Shown here one piece after another: positions 55,787 through 64,000 of a DNA stretch of 64,000 nucleotides. The position numbers were made by a program, and so were the translations under genes. Under the pieces are notes generated by a model. It had not been told where the DNA came from. It ran no database searches and saw only the letters and a list, made by a program, of their open reading frames with translations. Location: NCBI GenBank assembly GCA_029891345.1, contig CM057003.1:12502709-12566708 (forward strand). Reading direction: 5' to 3'. Position 1 is the stretch's first letter, and each line of letters starts with the position of its first letter. Source of the DNA: Dryococelus australis. Lineage: Eukaryota; Arthropoda; Insecta; Phasmatodea; Phasmatidae.

Positions 55787-55807
55787 AGCACTTTTCAGAG
55801 CCCTGCC
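55787..55807 (+). mobile_element. Family A MITE end scrap
   Basis: gtcgagcacttttcagagcc then ctgc matches the left end of A and sits just before the next A copy. Confidence 0.5.
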
Positions 55808-55814
55808 TATTATA

Positions 55815-56231
55815 GGCTGTTCACTACAAAATTAGCACTTTTGAAAGCCCTGCTTAAGATCTACTTGTATGCACGTTGTGTATTATTCCACCTTATGTAA
55901 AATTAACATTGATATGGGCCTCATCACTTAATTCACGCGTCGGTCAAGTGTAACTGCGAAATTATTAAAACAGCAAACATTTTATAAATCTGTTAATTTT
56001 TACACACTGGGGCGTTAAAAAAAAAATAGAACCCGTAAGAAATAATTCAAATGATCACAAATGGTTACATACGACATTTTATTAGATGTTAACATATGGA
56101 GCTACTTTCCGTCCATCATTACCTACTTTACCGGGCGTCACTCAGCGCGCCCGTTAGAACATGTGCATGCAGGGGGCAGTGACATTTTTCTAAGGTTGAT
56201 TTCAAAAGTGCTCACTTTATCGTGAACAGCC
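55815..56231 (+). mobile_element. Family A MITE, full length
   Basis: ggctgttcactacaaaatta to tgctcactttatcgtgaaca then gcc; all blocks in order. Confidence 0.85.
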
Positions 56232-57284
56232 TTTAACTACTTTTCTACCCATTTCAATCCGACCGCCATGATGTAAAATTAACACTGCCATGGGCCGAGT
56301 ATTGTTCATGAGTGCATCAGTTGTAAATGAGAAAATGATGAGACATATAATATATTGTTTGTAAGATAAATATTATCATCACATTGTTGCTTACTTGCTG
56401 GTCTGCATCATCTTCCTCGCAATGTCGCAAGCTCTTTCAGTAATCCTTAAAATAAATTTCAGTGTCAGAATTTTTGCTAGTCAATGCTATCTTGTAGTTA
56501 AATTCGATAAATAGTACTGTTATATGTATATGGATGTATGGCAGGTGTGTATGTATGTGTTAATCGCGTAAGTTCACTATTAAAATTAATTTGACTTTAT
56601 GTAAGTTGCTTTCATATAATTCATATAAGCTTATTTCTAAGTTTATAGTAGATATTAAGTTTTATGTCATTGTTTTATTTATTTTCCTTTCCAAAAAAAT
56701 TAGTGTTATGTTTCATTACGCTAAGTGGTTAAGTGTAAGAGAAGGCGATAATGCCTTAACTTCGCAAACAAAATATAAAGACGTTTTATTATAATTATAT
56801 GATGATGATAATAATAATAATTATTAAATAAAACTGGTCTTTAGCACGTTTCATTAGACCGCGAACGAGCTTCGAGACTGCAGAGTTATTTATGCTGCGC
56901 GACACGCGGGCTGTTACGTTAATTCATCCCCATGTCTCACGGGAAACGCAGACCGCTGCGCCTTTGTTTGTCTGGCTGGTGACGCGTTCAGCACTGAATA
57001 CTAAGTCACTTCCCCATTATGTCATCCCATACAGAAGGCTTTCAGCCAGTCAGCCTGTCCAATTGTCCCCAGCTCTCTGGAAGATACGTCACCTGTCACG
57101 CCACAAGTTATTTTGCTCCTCGACACTAACAGAAGTTTCCTAGAACCGCAGTAAACCCCCTACCTCCTCCCCGTGGTTATTTCGCACTGACGCCGTATTT
57201 GGGTAGAATGTACTTCCCCCCCCCCCCCCCCGACGTATGGAAATCGCTAATGTGGAATTTTGACTAATGATATTTTTCTCAAGT
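56232..57284. other. No gene seen
   Basis: 56490-56560 has irregular TATG repeats; a C run lies at 57217-57230. The frame at 56892-57143 has no recognisable content. Confidence 0.45.
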
Positions 57285-57295
57285 TCAGTGAATCT

Positions 57296-57567
57296 CAGTG
57301 AGTGAATAGATTTGGGCGGCTCTTAACATCGAGGTCTTGAGAGCCGATGAGGGTGAAGCGAGGTGAGTTATGGAACAGTGCCTGAATGCAAGGTCATGGG
57401 AAACGAGAGGTTCCCTAAGAAAACCCGCCGATCAGCGGCATCATCCGTCATGAATCCCACACTCGATAGCCCGGCGAGGGGGGGGGAGGCGACCCCGCCG
57501 CGGGAATCGAACCCGGTTCGCCATGGTGGGAGGCGAGCAGTCTGACCACTACACCACCGCGGTGCCC
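57296..57567 (-). mobile_element. tRNA-derived SINE, reverse, full length
   Basis: Box B (reverse gggaatcgaacc) at 57502-57513, head ccactacaccaccgcggtgc, body gagccgatgagggtgaagcg. Perfect 11 bp duplication TCAGTGAATCT (57285-57295 and 57568-57578). Confidence 0.9.
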
Positions 57568-57602
57568 TCAGTGAATCTGAGTACTGCCAATTACTATGTA
57601 TA

Positions 57603-58205
57603 GGTTGTTCACGGTAAATTGAGCACTTTTTGAAAGCCCTGCTTAAGATCTTCTTGTATGCACATTGTGCATTCTTCCGCCTAATATAAAATTAACGTTG
57701 CGCGAGCCTCATCACTTTCTTCATGAGTTGGTCAAGTTAAACTGAAACTCTTACGAACGTAAATATTTTATATATCTACTCACTTTTTCACTTCGATGCC
57801 TTACAAAAATAACGGAGAAAGTAAGAAATTATTCGAACTATCACAAGTGGTTACCTAATATGTTTTATTTAAAGTTAAGATATTGCACTACTTTCCCTCC
57901 ATCGTTACCTACTTTACTGGGTTGCTACAAGGAAGACTGGGCACTGCAGTCTTGCTATGTACAGCACACGTCATAAAAATATAACTAATATGAAACGTGT
58001 GCACAACGCAGGTATTGGCTTGCTACAGGTGTAAAAATCAAATATTACATGGTATTGGGGCCTTAGACGTTAACTCTTGATAGCCATAAAATTAGTTAAT
58101 TAGTGACATGGCAATTTTTATATTAACAACTGCCAAAAGGATACAGATAAGATGAAAGGAACTCTTAAGCGTAGCCTTAAAAAGTGCTCACTTTGCGTGA
58201 ACAGC
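57603..58205 (+). mobile_element. Family A MITE with foreign middle segment
   Basis: Left part to about 57921 is standard (ggttgttcacggtaaattga; catcgttacctactttactg). 57922-58160 is unrelated. The end aaaagtgctcactttgcgtg and aacagcc is standard. An insertion or replacement occurred where other copies read gggcgcatgtcactcag. Confidence 0.7.
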
Positions 58206-58212
58206 CTATGGG

Positions 58213-58483
58213 TAGGGCCACGTGCTGTACGCGAAAAAATTTTAAGTCCACTTGTATCCCAAACCAACTACAGCTCGTGATTGGATGATTTTAACCGCCA
58301 TGTGTTGCAGGTGTCTGCCCGCGAATCACGGACACTCGCTGTCGGAGTTACCTATTTGTGATTGGCCCAGTCAAATAGGAACTGCCTCCCGACAAAGCAT
58401 CGAGGCCAATAACCAAAGGAAAACTGTGCGTATGACATATGACATTTGACTTAAGTATTTTCGCAAAAAAATAGGTGGTCCTA
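58213..58483 (-). mobile_element. hAT MITE type H
   Basis: Starts TAGGGCCACGTGCTGTACGC, ends tcgcaaaaaaataggtggtc then cta. Landmarks: gtgattggatgattttaacc and gaggccaataaccaaagg. No matching octamers; abuts the family A end. Confidence 0.7.
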
Positions 58484-59021
58484 CTGAACCGGTTGCACTA
58501 ATGTCGAATTTTAACAAGCGAGTAATACAGACTTCATGATTATTTAGAACATAGCTACATCAACATATTTGTATATTTCCTAAAACAATGTGTTGTAAAT
58601 ATTCAATATTTCAGCTGTACAGGCACAAGACAATATTTGGCAACAGTTTCTGAAAAAAATTGTCTGATGCAAAACGTACAAATACAATTTAGTGAATTAT
58701 TGAGCACTCTTGACAAAAACCTTTGAAGGACCTTGTGAACGCATATAAATGCAAACACTGAAATTTATATACATTCAGTAACGTTTATATGTATGTATTA
58801 ACAACGGCGTGGAAACCAGAAGGGTACTGGTTATTACAAAGGTACAGTGTAGCACCCTAAAAACTTATTGGTGGGATACATTATATTATTTGAAACCCCT
58901 TAATACGTTCTTAGTCATAATTTCACTGAGAAAGTTACTCCAGGGCACTAATTGATTACTCTCTTGTAACAAGTAAAAGCAAAATGCATCGCGTTTGATT
59001 AACTTGAAACTTCACGTGTTT
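58484..59021. other. No gene seen
   Basis: AT-rich without repeat ends. Confidence 0.45.
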
Positions 59022-59029
59022 CTCATAAG

Positions 59030-59323
59030 TACAGACCTGCAAAATTTCCGTTATTATTTCGGGACACATTAAACTCAAAACACGCGTACCTCTGCAATAC
59101 GTTTGTGATTGGAGCGTACTTTATTTGACACGCACTAGATAACCCTGCGCCAATAAATAAACACTTCACAATTGTGTGTCCCAATCACGCGCATTTCAGT
59201 CAGAAAGGGAGTGACTTCACATCTAGACGGCAACCAATGGAGAAACGACACCGGCTCCAGTATGTACAGTACTGTGAAGTTTAGCCTGATGACAAATAAT
59301 AACGTGAATTTTGCAGGTCCCTA
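59030..59323 (+). mobile_element. hAT MITE type J, intact
   Basis: Starts TACAGACCTGCAAAATTTCC, ends cgtgaattttgcaggtccct then a. Perfect 8 bp duplication CTCATAAG (59022-59029 and 59324-59331). Confidence 0.9.
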
Positions 59324-59331
59324 CTCATAAG

Positions 59332-59739
59332 TGTCTTTCAAGAAGCATTTCCTTCTGCGGAGCTTACCTTTGCAAAGATATAAAAGACACTTCATATCTG
59401 AATGAGCCAGAGATGGCTATCACAGGTACTTCAGTTATATTATTATTTTTCCTGCCAGGAAATCACATCGATGGAATTTGCTAAAATGGCACTTGATACA
59501 TGCAATGCTGTAAAAGTTAATCCCACGTAAGGGAAGACCAAGGGGTTGATTAATGCAATTTTGATTCATTACTCATGAACTATCCGGGCATGACTCGGCG
59601 GATATGCGGTTAGCACGCCGTTAAGGAGAATCTCCAAGGTCACTTGTGACTCTATGGAAACATTGTGATAGGACCTCCCAAGGCTGCGTTACACAAAACT
59701 CCACTGTCTTGTACACAAGTGAGCACCGTTAGTGTTTTA
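59332..59739. other. No gene seen; weak tRNA-like patch
   Basis: 59590-59620 (gactcggcggatatgcggtt then agcacgcc) is box-A-like, but there is no clear box B. Possibly a decayed SINE. Confidence 0.3.
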
Positions 59740-59946
59740 ATTGGCCGCTAACCTATAAGTGGAGTCACCTATGTGTTTGACTTCGTTAAAGAAGGTTGGC
59801 CAGTCCGCCACTGAAGCTACGTTATACTCTCATGATTACAGCGAGGCGTGTCAGACATACTGTACTGCCAGCCTGTGACAGAACTTGAACAGTACCTTGG
59901 ATTTCAGTCTGCTGCTAAATAATAACGCGAATTTTGCAGATCTCTA
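59740..59946 (+). mobile_element. hAT MITE type J, 5' truncated
   Basis: Right end aataataacgcgaattttgc then agatctcta matches 59323; the left end is missing. Confidence 0.6.
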
Positions 59947-60059
59947 CCAATGGATTTAACTATTTTTCTCCTTTCCATTTAGAGAACCACACACGAAAGC
60001 ACTAAAAATTTCATTTTCATCCATTTTGATTATTTTTCTCTTTGAATGTATCTAATAGG

Positions 60060-60352
60060 TAGAGATGGCGGTTTATCGCAGTAAAAATTGACTGTTTGAT
60101 AGGATTCAAAATAGTGTACACATGTCTGGCAGTTTTCTGTCCTTATAGGCTGCCATGCATGTATGAAGATACTACTCATTTTCATTGGACCAACGAGGAT
60201 TCTGATATTATAAGGCAGAGCGTTCGTGATTGGTCTGCAAACAACTTAGACGAGTCAAAACTTTCTTCGCCCAAACGAGAAAGAATAAACTCGTTAAAAT
60301 GTTATGGAAGACTTGTTGTCTCAAGGAATTCTCGTGATTTACACCATCTCTA
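60060..60352 (+). mobile_element. hAT MITE type K
   Basis: Ends TAGAGATGGCGGTTTATCGC and reverse TAGAGATGGTGTAAATCACG. Octamers CTAATAGG and GTAATTGG match at 6 of 8. The open frame inside it is incidental. Confidence 0.7.
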
Positions 60353-60394
60353 GTAATTGGATAAAAGTACAAAGTGATGGCTGTTTTTCTTCGC

Positions 60395-60485
60395 CGTTCC
60401 CGGAGAAAAATTCGTATTCACAGAATATTCACTTACTGAGATACGCATATATGTGCAAACATTGATTTTGCAGACAAAATTTTGT
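60395..60485 (+). repeat. Family E fragment
   Basis: ctgagatacgcatatatgtg and cagacaaaat resemble the 3' part of family E (accgcgatatgcgtttacgc; cacagaaaacg). Confidence 0.4.
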
Positions 60486-60775
60486 AATTGGGTCGTCTTA
60501 AATTAACGGATTTTACCAACGTCCTCGCTTCTAAGTCTGTATACCAATCTTCAGCGGAAGTTAGAACTAAACGACACATGCATTGCCTTGCGTAACATTT
60601 TTTTTTTTTATATTTGAACCCAGGTCCTCTTCAGTCGTAGCTTGCACGTTATTAACTAATTCCTACAAGTCGACTTCAGGTTTTGTGAACACTTAACGTA
60701 AGCGTCCCATCGCTGAAGAAACCAAATTGTTTAATGAGAAAGGAAGGAAGGCGTTTTTAAGTTTGTAGTTTATCT
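60486..60775. other. No gene seen
   Basis: A T run at 60599-60610; otherwise featureless. Confidence 0.45.
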
Positions 60776-60783
60776 CTGATGAC

Positions 60784-61057
60784 TAGAGGATCGGGAAATT
60801 TTGCAGATTCATTCGGCAACAAGCTAGACTTCACGATATTTTGTGTACGCGATTCTCAGTTGTTCATTAGCTGATGCTCCAGTTTGACCCCAGAACAAGT
60901 TATGTACAGGATTATGTCTTTGTTGGTTAGTTATCGGATTAGGTTCGTCCAGGGCGTTGCTTACAAACTGCGATCCAGTTGAAAAAGAAAGGCAAATGTA
61001 CAAGTGTTTGAATTCCAGCTTGCCCTCAGATAAATTTACTACATTTCCGGGTCTCTA
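60784..61057 (+). mobile_element. hAT MITE type I
   Basis: Starts TAGAGGATCGGGAAATTTTG, ends tactacatttccgggtctct then a. Octamers CTGATGAC (60776-60783) and CTGGTGAC (61058-61065) match at 7 of 8. Confidence 0.85.
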
Positions 61058-61065
61058 CTGGTGAC

Positions 61066-61177
61066 GTATTTAGTCACAATAGACACACTTTTTAAATTAA
61101 ACCTTTTTAAAAATCATCCATTGGATGACGTGTTTGGTTCTTTCGTAAATATGTCACGTATCACAACCGTTATATAC
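61066..61177 (-). repeat. Family C/F repeat before solo LTR 2
   Basis: gtaaatatgtcacgtatcac and aaccgttata are the reverse of the F part (compare 51172-51215). Confidence 0.5.
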
Positions 61178-61955
61178 AGTGACGATTTTCTTTAAGTCAG
61201 TGGGTTGAACTAGGTTCGTTAAGGGATGGAGGTATTAATTAAATAAAAGAGTTAATTTCAGTTTATAATCTTATTTACAATAACTAAAAACCAAATTCTC
61301 TCAATCCGAATCATCACAATTAAATTGATATTGCTTGCTGTTTACAAATAACGACTTCAATTAATACAATTTATAATTACCTCAAAGAAATCAATGAGAT
61401 TAAATAATTAAAAATCATTCCCAATAGACAGTGTATCAAAATCTATAAATTATGTGTCCATATTTGACAGTTCCAATATTTACAATAAAATCCGTATCGC
61501 ATGTTCATTCAGCCCCGCCTTAGTTTAGTTCCATCTCCCGCTAGTCAGCAATGTTCTAGAATTCTCCGAGCACCCTCACACACAGTAGGCTTTATTCATC
61601 GGGTTTCACGCCCTCTCATCCATTCACACCATTAACACCTCGTTCGCCGTCGTCTCGCGCTTGACTTTGCACTCCGCACTCAGCCAAAAGGCTTCTACCC
61701 CGACTGCTGGCCATTGGACCGTTGCATAATTTATATGCTTGCGCCTGCTCTACATTTGTCGGCTTCTCCAGCAGGGGGGAGGCGGGGCTGTGACACCAGC
61801 CAGGTCTCGCAGCTGTCAATCATTCCCGGCTACCCCGGGTGGATGGGGAACGAGGCAGCGAGCACGTCTGTCTGGGGGGAGGGGAGGATCGAGGTGGTCA
61901 CCCTGGACCGCACATTACTGGAGCTCGCGGCCATTGCCAGCTGTGGAGCGTAACA
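61178..61955 (-). mobile_element. Solo LTR 2, reverse
   Basis: 778 bp, with GTAACA at 61950-61955 as the reversed 5' end and a decayed agtgac at 61178 for the reversed 3' end. Perfect 4 bp duplication ATAC (61174-61177 and 61956-61959). Homologous to 19111-19981 (aggttcgttaagggatggag; ctacatttgtcggcttctcc). No internal retrotransposon sequence adjoins. Confidence 0.8.
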
Positions 61956-62250
61956 ATACTTATATTTACATAATAGTATAATGTTTTCGATTAAATTGAA
62001 CTTAAACTAATATTTTACAAATAAATTACATTATTTCACCTATAATTAATACGAATAAAACAGGGCGAAAAGGTGTGTTGGTAATGCCTAGTAAGAAATA
62101 GTACTCATGCAAAATATCATTACATTAAGTACCTACAAATCCGGTGCGTTATCCTGTTGGTATAATTTTATAGACGTAGTTAAGCTTTGCTTTCATGAGG
62201 CAGTGGAACATCCTGAAAATAGAACTTTAGCAGGGCTTCAGGTATCAGTC
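61956..62250 (-). repeat. Family C repeat after solo LTR 2
   Basis: gtgttggtaatgcctagtaa, tgcgttatcctgttggtata and ttagcagggcttcag: the reverse of family C. Together with 61066-61177 it is one repeat copy split by the LTR. Confidence 0.6.
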
Positions 62251-62462
62251 CGCGAGTTAGTCTGAAAACAAAAAAACGTCGAAAATTGCAGAAACGACTG
62301 TCGGATCTTTAGTCTTATAATCGATTTCCATTTATTTTGTGAGGTTGCGTTAAAAAAAAAAAATTGAACACTGCACAGAGAAACATAACAGCGGCTACTG
62401 CTCTTACATTCATTACCGAGGTAGAATTTTCAGTACTTTTCATATCTGAATCACAAAGTATA

Positions 62463-62861
62463 GACTGTTCACAATGAAGTGAGAACTTTTGAAATAAACC
62501 TCGGAACAATGTCACTGCCCCAGCCTGCACATATTTCAACGGGCTCACCGAGCGACATGCGGCCAGCAAAGTTGGTGGCGACGGATGGAAAATAGTTCTA
62601 TATCTTAACGTCGAATAAGAAGTGTTAGGTAACCATTTGTGTTGACTTAAATTATTTCGTTCGCTTTCTGTTTTTTTTTTCTTTACATAGACGTGCAAAA
62701 CTAAATATATTTGTAAAATATTTACTCTTATAATAAATTTACATTTTTTCTTAACCGACGCATGAATAAAGTGATGAGGCCTAATGCAAATGTTGATTTT
62801 GCATAAGGTGGAAGATTACACAACGTGAGTCCGAGTAGATGTTAAACAGGGATACAAAAGT
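62463..62861 (-). mobile_element. Family A MITE, right end lost
   Basis: Starts gactgttcacaatgaagtga; blocks gttaggtaaccatttgtgtt and gcatgaataaagtgatgagg. Stops at gttaaacagggatacaaaa, where family F begins. Confidence 0.78.
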
Positions 62862-63057
62862 GAAACAGCAGCTTATTCCGCGAATTCCAGACGCACGTGT
62901 CAGCAAAATGGTGGCACCCGCCAGCGACATGTTGGAACGCTGTTGGCCAATCAGCGTCTGGCGACTCACTCACTGGCCAGCCAGTAGGCCAATAGGCAAC
63001 GTTACGCAACACGCAGCAGCCAATCAGAGAATGGGCACGCCCACGTCGAAGGAGCTG
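62862..63057 (+). repeat. Family F repeat, left part
   Basis: gtgaaacagcagcttattcc, aaaatggtggcacccgccag and cagccaatcagagaatgggc; interrupted by a SINE and continued at 63326-63430 (gccatttagtgtcagtatac). Confidence 0.6.
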
Positions 63058-63313
63058 AGTGAGTGAAGAATATTGGGTGGCTCCTAACTGCGAGGTCTTG
63101 AGAGCAGATGAGAGCGAAGTGAGGTGAGTGTGGAGCAGCGCCGGAGTGAGGGGGCGGGGGAAGGGGGAGATTCCCGAGAAAACCCGCTGACCAGCGGCAT
63201 CGTCGGGCACGATTCCCTACACTAGTAAAAAATCCGGAGTGAGCCGGCCGGGGTTTGAACCCGGTTCGCCTTGGTGGGAAGCCAATAGTCTACCGCTAAG
63301 CCACCGCGGCCCC
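63058..63313 (-). mobile_element. tRNA-derived SINE, reverse, full length
   Basis: Perfect 12 bp duplication TCGAAGGAGCTG (63046-63057 and 63314-63325). Head gctaagccaccgcggcccc (reverse); box B is the reverse of gtttgaaccc and neighbours. Removing the SINE and one duplicate restores a continuous family F sequence. Confidence 0.92.
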
Positions 63314-63529
63314 TCGAAGGAGCTGCCACGCCATTTAGTGTCAGTATACTTACCGTTTTCAGTGCATAAGTTTTCTGTTTCATGTCGCGTGGTTATGCAT
63401 ACGGACACGTTAAATACTGTAGGACTTTCGATGCAAGAGACTACGAAATAATTGGTTTGCCCATACGATGATCAAAATTCGAGTATAATACCCACCAGTT
63501 AGCCTAAAAGTCATGCGATAGAACTACCC

Positions 63530-64000
63530 GTCTATCGTCTGTTTTACCAAATGCCTGTTCTGATAAACACCTGCCTGTGATTTAATTGGTGCATATTTTT
63601 CCAAACGCCTGTTCTACCAATTAAATTTTTGGCCAGACGGCTGCTCAGCAAAATTTTCTTTTCCGATATACACCTTCTGTGAGTTAAGATAGATTATTAC
63701 ATTTCCACTAGAAATTGTTTCGCTGAATGCTTCAATGGCCAAACGCCTGTTTGTTCAAACGTATGTTCTTCCAAAAACTTGTTCGGCAAAGCGCTTGGCC
63801 AAACTCTTTTTCTCCCAAATACATGTTCGACCAAACGCATCTTCGTCTAAATCAGGCAAACGCTTGTTCTGCCAAATGTTTTTTGCGATAAAACGCCTGG
63901 TTATGCTAAATACCCGTTCGGGAAAACGTCCGCTATTCCAAACGCCCTGTCTGTCAAACGCCAGCCCGTGATTCAACCCCTGGATTCTCGACCACACGCC
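63530..64000. repeat. ~17 bp degenerate minisatellite (CCAAACGCCTGTTCTG)
   Basis: Over 20 imperfect units such as ccaaacgcctgttctacc, caaacgtatgttcttcc and gcaaacgcttgttctgcc, with a gap at about 63640-63730. Runs off the window edge. Open frames on both strands are translations of the repeat. Confidence 0.8.

Noticed and set aside
60096-60353. 85-codon plus frame
   Set aside because: Contained within a hAT MITE defined by paired TAGAGATGG ends.
63735-63997. Repetitive Lys/Arg-rich frames on both strands
   Set aside because: They arise from the 17 bp minisatellite.

Overview
This window looks like nuclear DNA from an insect-like arthropod with a repeat-rich genome. That is an inference from several signs: AT-rich non-coding sequence, no long intact reading frames, tRNA-headed SINEs with 11-16 bp target duplications, many hAT, piggyBac-type and TA-flanked miniature elements, solo LTRs, and Maverick/Polinton relics. 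I see no intact host gene, rRNA gene or functional tRNA gene. The only protein-coding remains I recognise are broken Maverick (Polinton/adintovirus-type) genes; the rest is layered mobile DNA.

The two most informative objects are short, internally deleted Maverick-type elements. The first (4105-8981) is flanked by GTCGTT on both sides and holds a broken packaging-ATPase gene next to its left terminal inverted repeat. The second (36942-39586) is flanked by CATATT on both sides and holds a broken integrase gene plus a second Maverick-associated reading frame next to its right terminal repeat. Both begin AGT(T/A)GT and share an unusual interior: a minisatellite rich in ATGGCGGC-like motifs and AGGTCA-like half-sites. 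Two further Maverick-type ends lie at 36768-36899 and 44597-44659.

Region by region: 1-4.1 kb holds MITE families A, B and C/F and one SINE. 4.1-9.0 kb is Maverick 1, inserted in a C/F-type repeat. 9-19 kb is nested hAT elements, family A MITEs and a 1 kb element with TACAC(A/C)GAGAAAA ends. 19.1-20.0 kb is a solo LTR. 22-23.7 kb is a piggyBac-type MITE carrying two hAT MITEs, followed by another nested hAT pair. 25.0-25.4 kb is an 88 bp tandem array. 27.1-27.7 kb is a Harbinger-like element with a TTA duplication. 32.3-32.8 kb is a long foldback element. 36.8-39.6 kb is Maverick material. 40-58 kb is mostly family A/B/C MITEs, SINEs and AT-rich unique sequence. 58-62 kb is hAT MITEs and a second solo LTR. 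63.5-64 kb is a ~17 bp minisatellite running off the window.

Family letters are local names used only here. A: ~400 bp, ends GGCTGTTCACGGTAAAGTGA. B: ~240 bp with the same ends. C/F: composite repeat. E: ~300 bp repeat. M: ~140 bp repeat. N: element with TACAC(A/C)GAGAAAA ends. G, H, I, J, K: hAT MITE types with TAGGG/TAGAG/TACAG ends and 8 bp duplications. Assignments rest on comparison by eye inside the window and on knowledge of superfamily hallmarks (terminal motif plus target-duplication length); no database was searched. None of the short open frames in unique DNA is convincing as a gene.
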